Source: Vibrio neptunius
GTDB lineage: Bacteria > Pseudomonadota > Gammaproteobacteria > Enterobacterales > Vibrionaceae
DNA: 64,000 bases
Reading direction: 5' to 3'
Assembly: GCA_019339365.1 (NCBI GenBank)
Contig: CP079860.1
Coordinates: 372,001-436,000, forward strand
Shown in pieces: positions 17,945 through 27,620 of this stretch (position 1 is the stretch's first letter; the number at the start of each line of letters is the position of its first letter). A model generated the notes under the pieces. The model was given only the letters and a program-made list of their open reading frames with translations, was not told the DNA's origin and ran no database searches. The position numbers were made by a program, and so were the translations under genes.

Positions 17945-17964
17945 AGGCCAGCAATGGCTGGCCT
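17945..17964 (-). terminator. Hairpin terminator after the LysE-family gene
   Basis: AGGCCAGC and GCTGGCCT form an 8-bp perfect stem with a 4-base loop, 4 bases after the LysE stop. Only a weak U-rich stretch follows in the leftward direction. Confidence 0.6.
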
Positions 17965-17968
17965 CATG

Positions 17969-18607
17969 TTACAACTCTGCGATAAACGAGCTTAGCATCC
18001 ACAATGCCAGAATGGCAAAAACCAGCCCCATAAACTTATGCTGATAAGTCCGGAATTTGGCGTTTTCAAGCAGTGGTTTACCCAAGGTACCCACCAATGC
18101 CACCAACAAGAAGTTGAAAGCCAGCCCTAGCACATTGAGCAGCAACCCCAATGCCAACATTTGTTCTCCAGATGATGCGTCTATGTTTACCGAGACAAAC
18201 TGAGGTAAGAACATAACAAAAAAGACCAAAGCTTTAGGGTTAAGCAGATTACTGACCAGTGCTCTCTGATAGAAAGTCCCAGCGACGGTATTTGACAGCT
18301 CCAAATCAGAATTCCCACTGTCATTCGCTCGTAGACAATCCCAGCCCATTTTTAACAAGTACGCGCCGCCAAGAAGATGAAGCGCTTTGAGCGCTAAAGG
18401 GCTCATAGCCACCAAGGCTGAGACGCCTGCGGCAGCTAGCAGCGTTAAAATTACACCGGATGTCGCGTTACCCAAACTGGCAAACACACCCACTCGACGC
18501 CCATAGCTCATGCTCGAACTGGCAATCAGCAGCATGTCTGGCCCAGGCAGTAATAAAAGTGCCACCACCGCTGTCAGATAAACAGGAAGCACCGAAATAT
18601 CAATCAT
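17969..18607 (-). CDS. LysE/RhtB-family amino-acid exporter
   Basis: With ATG 18607 the protein has 212 residues; a TTG at 18625 gives 6 more. It has six hydrophobic segments and the LysE family signature near the N-terminus (LLLPGPDMLLIAS) followed by GRRVGVFASLGNATSG. NPKALVFFVMFLPQFV is also typical. Such proteins export amino acids or homoserine lactones. Located between a GNAT gene and an AraC regulator. Confidence 0.85.
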   Translation of the reverse strand: MIDISVLPVYLTAVVALLLLPGPDMLLIASSSMSYGRRVGVFASLGNATSGVILTLLAAAGVSALVAMSPLALKALHLLGGAYLLKMGWDCLRANDSGNSDLELSNTVAGTFYQRALVSNLLNPKALVFFVMFLPQFVSVNIDASSGEQMLALGLLLNVLGLAFNFLLVALVGTLGKPLLENAKFRTYQHKFMGLVFAILALWMLSSFIAEL

Positions 18608-18819
18608 ATTTATTATATTAAACAAATGAGAAAGTGCGGGATTTTATAGCAATTTGAGATCTATAACTAGATGCATCAATCAAATGAAGGAGAATAAATC
18701 AAAAGATATAACTAAATGACATTCATTCCTGTCTCTCAAAGAGAAAGCAATTTTGTACAAAAATAATTGAAACTAATAAGCTAGACTGCTGAGAGTGTTT
18801 ACAACAGGACGTCGCAGCA

Positions 18820-19644
18820 GTGACAAAGAAAAGCAAAGAATCGGTACATTTTCATCTGGCGTCTGAGCTTGGTGGTCTAGAATTACTCGACGCCAAATAC
18901 ACTCACCAAAACTTTTCTCGCCACAGCCATGAAGGCTTTACCATTGGTGTTATAGAAAAAGGCGCTCAAAAGTTCTATCGAACCGGAGGCAATCATATTG
19001 CGCCTCAAGACAGCATTATTTTAGTCAATGCGGATGAAGTGCATAATGGCCAGACGGCGACTGAAGGTGGATGGGAATACAAGGCCATGTACCCTCTTCC
19101 AGAACAATTCTCTCAGATAACGTCAGGCTTAACCCCTTCGTTATCTGTCCCTTACTTCCCAGAGCCTGTTGTATACGACCCTGAAATGGCACAACAGTTA
19201 AGGTTGGTGTTTGAAGTACTAGAAAAATCAGACAATAAACTACTTAGAGAAACCTTGGTTTACGGCACGCTGGTTAAACTTATCGCTCGCCATAGCAAAA
19301 GCCGACAATCAAGCGATTTGATAACGTCTGGCTCTACACAAATTGGTATCGTTAAGGAGTTTCTCGATGACTTTCCACAGGCGAATGTGACATTGGAAGA
19401 TCTGTCCAAGCTTGCTGGATTAAGCCCATTCCACCTTGTGAGAAGCTTTCAGAAAGCATATGGGTTGCCACCACATTCCTATCAAATCCAATCTCGACTT
19501 CGATTCGCGAAACGCCTCTTGCGTCAGGGAATGAAGATCTCCGATGTTGCCCAAGAATCCGGATTTCACGATCAAAGCCACTTTCATCGCCACTTCAAAC
19601 GAGCGATAGGAGTCACACCCAAGCAGTATGCCAAAGGCATTTAA
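18820..19644 (+). CDS. AraC-family regulator with cupin sensor domain
   Basis: The 274-residue protein starts at GTG with AGGA about 10 bases upstream. Residues about 15-100 form an AraC-type cupin arm (FSRHSHEGFTIGVIEKG). Two HTH motifs lie in the last 100 residues: LEDLSKLAGLSPFHLVRSFQ and ISDVAQESGFHDQSHFHRHF with GVTPKQY. AraC/cupin regulators of this kind often sit next to and activate AzlC/AzlD or LysE exporters; both are present, LysE divergent and AzlCD downstream. Confidence 0.87.
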   Translation: MTKKSKESVHFHLASELGGLELLDAKYTHQNFSRHSHEGFTIGVIEKGAQKFYRTGGNHIAPQDSIILVNADEVHNGQTATEGGWEYKAMYPLPEQFSQITSGLTPSLSVPYFPEPVVYDPEMAQQLRLVFEVLEKSDNKLLRETLVYGTLVKLIARHSKSRQSSDLITSGSTQIGIVKEFLDDFPQANVTLEDLSKLAGLSPFHLVRSFQKAYGLPPHSYQIQSRLRFAKRLLRQGMKISDVAQESGFHDQSHFHRHFKRAIGVTPKQYAKGI

Positions 19645-19720
19645 CAGCGCAATTTTATACAAGGCACACGATTTGACATGTGTATTAATGATGACAAGTT
19701 TAACAACCAATCAAATTTTT

Positions 19721-20437
19721 ATGAGTAGCACGACTTTGAATTCGACTGACATACCAAGTAAACAACGATTATTCATGCAAGGAGTATTCGCGATGATGCC
19801 TCTGAGCATTGCCGTTATTCCTTGGGGCCTACTTGCAGGATCGTTTGCCATTGATGCAGGGCTAAGCATTGCTGAAAGCCAAGCACTATCAGCGATTCTT
19901 TTCGCAGGATCAGCACAGCTTGTGGCTACTGGTATGTTAAAAGTGGGAGCAGGACTCACCACCATGCTGCTGGCCACCTTCTTTATTACTTCACGCCATT
20001 TCTTATATAGCGTTTCTATGCGCAGTAAAGTCAGCCCATTACCACTCAAATGGCGATTAGGGTTAGGTTTTCTGCTCACGGATGAGTTATTCGCGTTATG
20101 TGGGCAACAATCTGAACAGCAGTTCAACCGCTGGTACGCACTCGGTGCTGGTCTCAGCTTTTACCTTTGCTGGAACCTCGCCACCTTGGCGGGTATCATT
20201 GCTGGCAGTCAAATCCCAGCAATGAATGAGCTCGGATTGGAATTTGCGGTCGCCGCGACATTCATTGCCATTGTCACACCAAACATCAAAAACTTACCTA
20301 CATTAATGGCGGTGTTAACCTCGCTTTTCGTCTCAGTAGTCTGCAGCTATTTGAACATTGAATCGGGGCTAATGATTGCCAGCCTGTGCGGAATGGTGGC
20401 GGGCTATATTTGCGAAACAATAAGAGGAGCGAAATAA
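19721..20437 (+). CDS. azlC: AzlC-family branched-chain amino-acid exporter, large subunit
   Basis: The protein has 238 residues if ATG 19721 is used; ATGs at 19688 and further upstream are open, and none has a good ribosome site. The AzlC signature is clear: PWGLLAGSFAIDAGLS, LFAGSAQLVATGML and FFITSRHFLYSVSMR, with about 6-7 membrane segments. It pairs with AzlD, whose start overlaps its stop (TAATG). Together they export branched-chain amino acids or analogues. Confidence 0.85.
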   Translation: MSSTTLNSTDIPSKQRLFMQGVFAMMPLSIAVIPWGLLAGSFAIDAGLSIAESQALSAILFAGSAQLVATGMLKVGAGLTTMLLATFFITSRHFLYSVSMRSKVSPLPLKWRLGLGFLLTDELFALCGQQSEQQFNRWYALGAGLSFYLCWNLATLAGIIAGSQIPAMNELGLEFAVAATFIAIVTPNIKNLPTLMAVLTSLFVSVVCSYLNIESGLMIASLCGMVAGYICETIRGAK

Positions 20438-20745
20438 TGGTTATGCTCTCTATTCTAGCGATGACAGTACTGGTTTTTCTGAGCCGGTATGTATTTCTTG
20501 AGCCTAAACTACCGTTGCGATTAAGCCCTAAAACGCATCGACTGCTCAACTATTCAAGCCCTGCGGTCTTGACTGCAATCTGGGCTCCTATTGTATTTAT
20601 GCCTGAGAAACAGCTTTGGCTTACGCCAGATAACCCGTACCTACTTTCTGCAATATTGGCGGCAATCTTGGCTTGGAAAACTAACAATGTGTTACTGACG
20701 ACCTTAGCCAGTATGTTGGTGTTTGTTGGCCTACGGCTGTTTTAG
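20437..20745 (+). CDS. azlD: AzlD-family branched-chain amino-acid exporter, small subunit
   Basis: The 102-residue protein starts at ATG 20437 with AGGAG upstream; it has four hydrophobic segments and RLSPKTHRLLNYSSPAVLTA, the AzlD pattern. One-base overlap with azlC indicates coupled translation. Its stop overlaps the end of a small gene on the other strand. Confidence 0.85.
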   Translation: MVMLSILAMTVLVFLSRYVFLEPKLPLRLSPKTHRLLNYSSPAVLTAIWAPIVFMPEKQLWLTPDNPYLLSAILAAILAWKTNNVLLTTLASMLVFVGLRLF

Positions 20746-20855
20746 CCAAATATCAAAGCCAATAACAAAACACCGCATCCTAGTATCATGACCCATTTGA
20801 CCAGTACACCTAGCTGGGTAGTGCCGCCTTTTGGTGCTTGATTACAACATCCCAT
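20742..20855 (-). CDS. Small single-pass membrane protein, 37 residues
   Basis: A short frame reads MGCCNQAPKGGTTQLG followed by a hydrophobic helix VLVKWVMILGCGVLLLALIF and Gly, then TAA. GAGG lies 8 bases upstream of the ATG. A Cys-Cys pair at residues 3-4 precedes the helix and could bind metal or carry a lipid, though neither is shown. The gene ends within the azlD stop on the opposite strand. Clean start, ribosome site and helix make it credible as a real small membrane protein; the function is unknown. Confidence 0.55.
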   Translation of the reverse strand: MGCCNQAPKGGTTQLGVLVKWVMILGCGVLLLALIFG

Positions 20856-20920
20856 AATAATGACCTCTGAGTTAACCAAAATTCAGAGGTTACTCCTTTC
20901 CCTTGGGGAAAGGTAAAGGG

Positions 20921-21535
20921 TTATTGAGCTAACCATTCAATTTCGATCAGCGTTTTACCTTCAGCTTTTAATCGCCCAAGGAACACATCACCAGTATGCA
21001 CTTCACCAACACCTTGCGGGGTGCCAGTCATCACGATATCGCCATCATTTAAAGTGGTATACGTTCTGAGCTCTTCAAGAATGGTATAGGGCGGATACAT
21101 CATTTGGGTGACAGCACCCTTTTGAACACGAACACAGTTAATAAACAGTTCAATCTCCAGAGATTCAATGGCAATACCATCTAAAGAAATAAAGCGGCTA
21201 AATACCGCTGAGCCGTCAAACGCTTTCGCGCGCTCCCATGGCAACCCTTTATTCTTAAGTTTGGATTGCAACTCGCGTTTGGTTAGGTCCAATCCGAGCC
21301 CAACTGCGTTCAATTGACCTTCACGAACGATAAAGCAGATCTCACCCTCGTAATGTAAGGTTTCACCGTGGTGCGATATTAACTGAGAAGAGATAGAAGA
21401 AGACGGTTTGTTGAACACAACCATTTCATCCGGTACTGAATTATTGAGCTCTTTGATGTGTTCAAGATAATTGCGCCCTACGCAAATCACTTTGCTTGGA
21501 TAGATACTTTTATCACCAACTTTAACCGAATTCAT
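20921..21535 (-). CDS. Fumarylacetoacetate hydrolase (FAH)-family enzyme
   Basis: From ATG 21535 the protein has 204 residues; a frame extension to 21568 is unlikely. The FAH C-terminal domain is visible: VICVGRNYLEHIKELNN, the metal ligands in HYEGEICFIVRE and KAFDGSAVFSRFI, and GDIVMTGTPQGVGEVHTGD near the end. Relatives hydrolyse or decarboxylate acylpyruvates and similar beta-dicarbonyls, for example YcgM-type acylpyruvase. The gene is isolated, so no pathway can be given. Confidence 0.82.
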   Translation of the reverse strand: MNSVKVGDKSIYPSKVICVGRNYLEHIKELNNSVPDEMVVFNKPSSSISSQLISHHGETLHYEGEICFIVREGQLNAVGLGLDLTKRELQSKLKNKGLPWERAKAFDGSAVFSRFISLDGIAIESLEIELFINCVRVQKGAVTQMMYPPYTILEELRTYTTLNDGDIVMTGTPQGVGEVHTGDVFLGRLKAEGKTLIEIEWLAQ

Positions 21536-21727
21536 GCCTCTTTCCCTGATCATTGATAAAAATTCCAATATTAATTCAACAGGTTGATGAGTTAACCCAT
21601 CGTTTATCGAAACTAAGATCTAATCCCCATATTTGATACGCTCGTCGCCTAAAGAACAGAAAAACGCCTATTCAATACTGGATAGGCGCTAACACAAGTA
21701 CGTGTTGAGGCAGTAGATTTTATTGAT

Positions 21728-22729
21728 TTACAGGAAGTATCGCGCACCGATAGTCCACTTATCTTCCTCTTTCACATTAATGTCATTACCTAAATCAAAC
21801 TGATAACCTGCGAAACCCATAAACTTAGGAGTAAAGGTGTATTCAGCTTGTAAAGCAGACTGACTGTATTGAGTTTTACTTGCTTTATCATCAACCACTG
21901 CTTCGTAGTTAGCACTTAAGTTCCAACCATTCCCAAGAGCGTATGCAAGTAAAATCTCATACTGATCGCTTTCCGCAAGTGGCGAACTACTTGGGTTCAT
22001 ATTTTCGTTCATCGCATAAACAACTGCAGAGTACAGGCCGTCACCATAAGATCCTGAGCTAAAAGCGAATACGTGAGAATGACTGTCTACATTGGCAACA
22101 TCACCACCATTGTATGAATAGCCTAAATTAAAACCATAAACATTCATTGATAGAGCAATCTGACCGCGTGCATCATACAGCTTGCTATTTGCAGAATCTG
22201 TGTGTTCACCTTGCCAAGCCAAACCAAGATTTAGACTGCCCATGTCACCAAGCTCAATCGCTTTTCGGTAACTGACCATGTCTTCGCCACGTGCTGTGCC
22301 AAGATTGTTATGATCCTCATACAAGAAGTCGTTGGCAAATGCGATAGGTAAATCTGCAACGCCAGCGATATCATAATATGGTGACCATTGCGTACCAACA
22401 ACAAATCGTCCAAATTGTTCGTGTGTTGCACCAATGTAGCCCAGACGGGTGGTGAAAGAAGTGTCACCACCATCAAGGTAGTCCAACGCCCATTCACCTT
22501 TGGCATCAACAGTGAAACCGTGACCGATATCTTGCGTACCTGCGATATTGATTCGAGGTGATACGTCATGTACCTCAACTTCATCCGCCGAGTCATACTC
22601 ACCGATACCTACATCTACGTAGCCACCGAGAGAAATTGTTGATCCTTCACCGCTATAGATTTCTGCAGCGAAAGCGTTAGTACCACATGCTGTTGCCGCA
22701 ATAGCTGCGACTAATAATTTAATTTTCAT
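21728..22729 (-). CDS. Outer-membrane general porin (OmpU/OmpL-like)
   Basis: The 333-residue protein has a signal peptide (cleavage near AFA-AE). The mature part begins with a glycine-rich strand (ISLGGYVDVGIGEYDS) and has the usual porin features: GFTVDAKGEWALDY, TRLGYIGATHEQFGRFVVGTQWSPYYD and a terminal Phe-Leu strand (WTIGARYFL). It should form a trimeric diffusion channel in the outer membrane. The C-terminal aromatic residue is one before the end, as in many Vibrio porins. Confidence 0.85.
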   Translation of the reverse strand: MKIKLLVAAIAATACGTNAFAAEIYSGEGSTISLGGYVDVGIGEYDSADEVEVHDVSPRINIAGTQDIGHGFTVDAKGEWALDYLDGGDTSFTTRLGYIGATHEQFGRFVVGTQWSPYYDIAGVADLPIAFANDFLYEDHNNLGTARGEDMVSYRKAIELGDMGSLNLGLAWQGEHTDSANSKLYDARGQIALSMNVYGFNLGYSYNGGDVANVDSHSHVFAFSSGSYGDGLYSAVVYAMNENMNPSSSPLAESDQYEILLAYALGNGWNLSANYEAVVDDKASKTQYSQSALQAEYTFTPKFMGFAGYQFDLGNDINVKEEDKWTIGARYFL

Positions 22730-23118
22730 AACTTAACGTCCGTTTAGGGTTGTAACCTTTTGTTCGTGCATGGCCACTGCAGCCAACGCTTCACGAACAA
22801 TTAAAACGTAGTACGAAATATTTAAAAATGAAGTGCAACCAAACGCTTAGCGATACAATTTATTAGGATTTGCTCAAACAACAAAAATATGAACAAATTT
22901 TAACCCTATGAAAGTGCTACTATTTTCAATAGCAATCGAGGCATTCACTATAGGCACGATCAATGTCACAATTTTTGAAATTTAAAGGGAACTATTTTGA
23001 AAAACGTAAAAACACCTCTATCAATAGAGTGTTTTTGAGGTCAATTCCAGTTGAATTGACAGGATAAACACTAGTAAAAATGCAACATGCAACCAATCCA
23101 ATGGACAGCACACTCCAT
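22730..23118. other. Intergenic region upstream of the porin, with a bidirectional hairpin
   Basis: This 389-bp gap has no convincing gene. At 23007-23036 an A-rich arm, ACAC(C)TCTAT / ATAGAGTGT and a T-rich arm form a hairpin with one bulged base that could terminate in either direction; it may serve the yegD-like gene. A perfect 7-bp inverted repeat (TCAATTC / GAATTGA) follows at 23041-23059. The porin promoter should lie in the A+T-rich part near 22740-22900. Confidence 0.45.
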
Positions 23119-24471
23119 TTACCTGAATATCGTTTCCGCCCAACGAGCGAGACCAGCGGTCACTGAGCCGAAATGATTTCCACTGGCTAAAGGGGTTTCA
23201 GGCAATACTGACCTAACGGCATTCACCAAGATCGGTGAGCGGGCAGATCCCCCTGTCATGTAGATCACATCAGGCTTGATGCTGCTTTGCTGAATCGCTT
23301 CGATGACCAGCGCTTTGATTTTCTCAGTTGGGTTGAAAATGGCCTCTTCCATCTGCTCACGAGTCACAGATAGTGGAAACACTTCAGAAAGCAGATCCAA
23401 GTTTGCTTCATACACCTGCGCATCAGCCAATGCTATCTTAGTTTTCTCCGCTTCCCGGATCACAGAGTAACCAAGAGTTTCTAGGTGCATCTGCACGAGT
23501 CGAGACAGTTTTTCTGGCTCACGAGCTTCCTTCAGCAATGTTCGGAGCTGCTTAAGGTTTTCATGTGCGTAGAACTTGCGCTGCGCCTGAACATCATTGA
23601 TTGCAATCGGGTTCCAAAATTGAGTGGTGGGTATATCTAAGCCTGAATGGTTGGTTGACCCCATACCAAACTCCTGCATAAAGCATTTAAAGGCAGTGAA
23701 AATGTCTAGATCATTCCCGCCAATTCGTTGTCCAGAGTGCGCAATCAAAGAGCCACTTCTATCTTGTTTTCCACGCCAACTTGGGCCCATCTGAACAAAC
23801 GAGCAATCTGTTGTACCACCACCAATATCCACCACCAGCACATTTTTGTTTTGTTTGAGGCTAGCTTCATAGTCTAAGCCTGCCGCCAGAGGCTCAAACT
23901 GAAACTCAATATCTTTGAAGCCAGCTCGGCGAGCAGCACGGCGCAATATACCTTCAGCTTGTATATTCGAATCATTTCCCCCTCGCCCGAGAAAATTAAT
24001 CGGGCGACCAATGACCGTCTGCGACACCTCTTTTTTAAGTGTAATTTCTGCTCGAGCCCTAATATTGGCCATCATGGCACAGACCAAATCTTCGAAGAAA
24101 GCTAACTGCATATCACGTAAGCCAGTCACACCAAGAAACGATTTTGGTGATTTAACGTAATATACATCCTTCGGGTCTTCCAGATATGACTCTAAAGCTT
24201 GCTGCCCAAATCGAACGTCATCAGAACAAACTTCTAGCCCTTCCTCTCGGTTAAGCTTAATCGCCCGGCGCAAAACACTTTCACTGATATCACTTCCTGG
24301 AGCAACATCAAGACAGCGAAATAAATATTCAGAAACGACTTCCGCAGTCGGGGCAGATAACGTTGACGCAACATAGTAACTTTCACCGTCCAGAGGAATT
24401 TGTCTAATCGCACCATTGTTCAACTCTGCTACCGAACAATTTGCCGTTCCATAATCGAATCCAATCGCCAT
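23119..24471 (-). CDS. yegD: Hsp70-like chaperone of the YegD family
   Basis: The 450-residue protein has the actin/Hsp70 ATPase fold without the C-terminal substrate-binding domain, which is the YegD layout. Phosphate 1 motif: GFDYGTANCSVA. Phosphate 2: VLVVDIGGGTTDCSFV. The adenosine motif is YMTGGSARSPIL near residue 410. GRPINFLGRGG and FEPLAAGLDYEA are typical of YegD. GAGGTG precedes the ATG. The role in the cell is poorly known; the gene is divergent from the LysR-type dgcR-like gene. Confidence 0.85.
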   Translation of the reverse strand: MAIGFDYGTANCSVAELNNGAIRQIPLDGESYYVASTLSAPTAEVVSEYLFRCLDVAPGSDISESVLRRAIKLNREEGLEVCSDDVRFGQQALESYLEDPKDVYYVKSPKSFLGVTGLRDMQLAFFEDLVCAMMANIRARAEITLKKEVSQTVIGRPINFLGRGGNDSNIQAEGILRRAARRAGFKDIEFQFEPLAAGLDYEASLKQNKNVLVVDIGGGTTDCSFVQMGPSWRGKQDRSGSLIAHSGQRIGGNDLDIFTAFKCFMQEFGMGSTNHSGLDIPTTQFWNPIAINDVQAQRKFYAHENLKQLRTLLKEAREPEKLSRLVQMHLETLGYSVIREAEKTKIALADAQVYEANLDLLSEVFPLSVTREQMEEAIFNPTEKIKALVIEAIQQSSIKPDVIYMTGGSARSPILVNAVRSVLPETPLASGNHFGSVTAGLARWAETIFR

Positions 24472-24621
24472 CCATCACCTCTTTATTGTCTGCCAAAATC
24501 GGGCCGCACAGTAAAGCCTAGACAAATAGGCAGGTCAACCCAGTTAGGTTAATTCTTTTTAACTTCAGCCATTTGCTTTAAAGTAGTCGCTATCTGTTCA
24601 TTTACTCAGGTAAGCAAGGAA

Positions 24622-25506
24622 GTGAATCTACGCCAGATAGAAGTGTTTTATGCCATCATGCAGGCAGGCACAGTGTCGGGGGCAGCCAAGCAGCTTCATG
24701 TTTCACAGCCCAATATCACCCGAGTATTGGCTCATACTGAACAGCAATTGGGTTTCATGCTATTTGATCGAATCAAAGGTCGACTGGTTCCAACTCAGGA
24801 AGCGCAGTCACTCATAGCGGAAGCAGAAAAGATATACCAGCAGCTCGGTCAGTTTCGCAGTCTAACCAGCAAACTCAAACATGGTCAGCACCACCTTCGT
24901 ATTGGATCGCCGCCGATACTTGCTTCTGGTTTTCTTGCTCCGATCATAGCTCAGGTGTGCAATAATACCGACTACACCTTAGAAGTATGCACTGCAAATC
25001 GAGATGAGCTGATTGATGGTCTAATAAAAAACGAGCTGGATGTGGCGGTTTGTTTTGGAGAAGAGAGCGTTTCGTCCATTATCCAAGAAACTATACTCAA
25101 TACTGAAATGAAAGCACTGCTCCCTGCAGAGACGACGATTCAGCACTCGGTCACCATTGAGGAATTACTAGAGAGCCCGCTACCACTGGTTGGACTCGAC
25201 ACCCGAGACCCACTTGGATTTCAACTGCATCAGTCCATTCACTCCGTCGCCCCAGACTTTCTCCCTAAAGTGAGCGTTAGAAGCTATAACGTGGCTGCAG
25301 AAATGGTCGTGCATGGTGCCGCAAATGCGATTATCGACCCTTGGACTGCCATGCATTACCAATCGTATCCGCAAATCCAATGCACATCATTAATGCCATC
25401 GCTCCCGGTCAATGTCTCCCTGATTTACTGTCAGCATCATCCGCTTTCGGTTTCTGCCAAGTGGTTCGCTGATCGTCTTCAACAGGCAGCTCAACAAGGG
25501 GTATAG
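24622..25506 (+). CDS. dgcR: LysR-family regulator, probable DgcR of the D-glutamate locus
   Basis: The 294-residue protein has a typical LysR N-terminal HTH (MNLRQIEVFYAIMQAGTVSG, AAKQLHVSQPNITRVLAHTE) and a two-lobe effector domain. It lies directly upstream of a dgcN-dgcA pair. In marine bacteria the same order is known with DgcR, a LysR-type activator that responds to D-glutamate. The role is therefore inferred from family plus context. The GTG start has AAGGA very close, so the exact start is uncertain. Confidence 0.72.
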   Translation: MNLRQIEVFYAIMQAGTVSGAAKQLHVSQPNITRVLAHTEQQLGFMLFDRIKGRLVPTQEAQSLIAEAEKIYQQLGQFRSLTSKLKHGQHHLRIGSPPILASGFLAPIIAQVCNNTDYTLEVCTANRDELIDGLIKNELDVAVCFGEESVSSIIQETILNTEMKALLPAETTIQHSVTIEELLESPLPLVGLDTRDPLGFQLHQSIHSVAPDFLPKVSVRSYNVAAEMVVHGAANAIIDPWTAMHYQSYPQIQCTSLMPSLPVNVSLIYCQHHPLSVSAKWFADRLQQAAQQGV

Positions 25507-25603
25507 CTTAACGTTATACCTCAACAACAAATAGGTATTCGGCAACGGGCATTGAGTTCAATAGAGTGTATTTATCTGCTCACTCTGATATTCAAGGATG
25601 CTT

Positions 25604-26656
25604 ATGTCGATTGCTCAACCTTACTTACTCTTTCTAGGCGACGTTACTGACCCTATTTCAGCCAAAACGGGCCGAGGTATTGCACTTTGGCGACCTGAAC
25701 ACTGTATTGGTGAATTGCGCTTATCATGTGACGCCGTCACTCTTAACTTAACGAACCTCACGCTAGAAGAAGCCAAAAACAGGGGAGCAAAAACACTTGT
25801 CATTGGCACAGCCAATGCCGGCGGCCTCATACCAGAGAACTGGCGGGCTTGTCTGATTCAGGCGGCAGAGCTGGGATTTGAAATAGCATCCGGCATGCAT
25901 CAACGACTGAAAGATATCCCTAAGCTGGCTGAGCTTGAAAAACAAGGTATCACTAAACTTCACGATGTTCGCCACTTTGACCAAAACCTAGAAGTTGGCA
26001 ATGGTGCCCCACGCAAAGGCAAACGTCTCTTAACCGTTGGTACGGATTGCTCTGTCGGTAAAATGTTTACCGCATTGGCGTTGGAGAGAGCACTACACAA
26101 AATTGATGTCTCGGCACAATTTAAAGCAACAGGCCAAACCGGTATCTTGATCGACGGACAAGGTATCTCGATTGATGCAGTTGTAGCAGATTTCATTTCC
26201 GGCGCAGTAGAGAAAATCAGTCCTGAATTTACCGATCACGAATGGGATATCATCGAAGGGCAAGGTTCACTGTTCAATCCTTCTTTTGCAGGGGTTAGTC
26301 TCGGCTTACTGCACGGCGCGCAGGCAGATGCTTTGGTGCTATGCCACGAAATTGGCCGCCCTCACATTCGCCATCTACCCCATTGTGAATTACCGACCAT
26401 TGAAGCAACAATAAACGCTAACCTCGCGGCTGCACAACTGACCAATCCCAATACTCAACTGGCTGGTATTAGCCTAAATACCGCTGCACTTAGTGAAGAA
26501 GATGCCATGACACTTTGTGCTGATTGGCAAGAGCAATATCAGGTTCCGGTCACTGACCCAGTCAGATTCGGTATTGACGCCATTGCACACATATTAAAGC
26601 TCTGTGAGGCCAAACATGGACATAATAGCATTCAGCCAGTCTATTCCGCTCGCTAG
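25604..26656 (+). CDS. dgcN: DUF1611-family N-acetyltransferase DgcN
   Basis: The protein has 350 residues from ATG 25604 (AAGG 6 bases upstream; another ATG at 25598). It shows the DUF1611 pattern: LFLGDVTDPISAKTGRGIA, the P-loop-like TVGTDCSVGKMFTALAL, IEGQGSLFNPSF and PVTDPVRFG. DgcN acetylates the amino group of D-glutamate; the product is then epimerised by DgcA and deacetylated to L-glutamate. The next gene overlaps by about 41 bases and encodes the DgcA-type epimerase. Confidence 0.85.
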   Translation: MSIAQPYLLFLGDVTDPISAKTGRGIALWRPEHCIGELRLSCDAVTLNLTNLTLEEAKNRGAKTLVIGTANAGGLIPENWRACLIQAAELGFEIASGMHQRLKDIPKLAELEKQGITKLHDVRHFDQNLEVGNGAPRKGKRLLTVGTDCSVGKMFTALALERALHKIDVSAQFKATGQTGILIDGQGISIDAVVADFISGAVEKISPEFTDHEWDIIEGQGSLFNPSFAGVSLGLLHGAQADALVLCHEIGRPHIRHLPHCELPTIEATINANLAAAQLTNPNTQLAGISLNTAALSEEDAMTLCADWQEQYQVPVTDPVRFGIDAIAHILKLCEAKHGHNSIQPVYSAR

Positions 26657-27597
26657 GCCTTTTGCCATTTCGCGAGGAGTAAGGACACATTGTGACGTGG
26701 TTCGAGTCGAAATTCGCCATCTTTCCCATGTTGCGATCGGAGAATGTACACCTTATCCAAGATATGGCGAAAGTGTAGAATCGGTATTGGAACAAATCGC
26801 TCAAATGGTTCCTACACTGCAGGCGCTTTCTCCCGCTGAAGCAAAAATGACGCTGCAAGCAATGCCAGCTGGAGCAGCGAGAAACGCGCTAGATTGTGCT
26901 TTGTGGGACATGATCGCCAAGACGGACGGATTACTCTTTCCATACCCCTACTTTGATATTCGCTCAAAAATAGAGACTGCAATGACGGTCTCGATAGACA
27001 CACCTGCAAGGATGGCTCAACAAGCTTCTGATTATGTGGCTCAGGGGGCGACTCTGCTCAAGGTTAAACTGGATCACGAAGATATTGTATCTAGGGTAAC
27101 TGGCGTCAGAGCTGCCGTTCCTGGTTGCAAAATTATCCTAGATGCCAATGAAGCCTGGCACAATGAAGATCTCGACGAGCTTTTTTTCATCGTTAGACCA
27201 GCTTGATATTACTATGATAGAGCAGCCCGTACCCAAAGGTTCCGATGCTCTACTGAAGAAGGTTCCACATCCGATTCCTATCTGCGCCGACGAAAGCTGC
27301 CACGTTCGTAGTGACCTATCCAACCTAGATGGATGCTATGAGATGATAAATATTAAACTTGATAAATCGGGCGGCCTAACAGAAGCACTGGCGTTGGAGC
27401 AAGAAGCCAGAGCGAAAGGATTTTCTATTATGGTGGGCTGTATGCTCGGAACCTCGTTGGCAATGAAGGCTGCCTTACCCATCGCAACGAGAGCGGAGAT
27501 TGTTGACTTGGACGGACCAATACTGCTCGGCTCAGACATTCCCGATGGCTTAATTTACCAATCTGGTACTTTAGGCTTAACCGATCATAAAAAATAA
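26616..27597 (+). CDS. dgcA: DgcA-type N-acetyl-D-glutamate racemase / dipeptide epimerase, broken by one extra T
   Basis: The first frame (ATG 26616, TGAGG upstream) runs to 27206 and carries the lid and the first half of the enolase-fold barrel: GECTPYPRYGES, AGAARNALDCALWDM, LLKVKLD and IILDANEAWHNED. It then reads off into FFIVRPA and stops. The second frame, to 27597, continues with SSLDQLDITMIEQPVP, ICADESCHVRSD, NIKLDKSGGLTEA and VGCMLGTSLAM. With six T instead of seven at 27181-27187 they join as DELFSSLDQLDIT, as in relatives such as YcjG. The restored protein is about 326 residues with the Lys of KVKLD and KLDKSGG and the metal-binding Asp, Glu and Asp. Confidence 0.82.
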
Positions 27598-27620
27598 TAT
27601 ATTCCTTCCAAATATATAAT

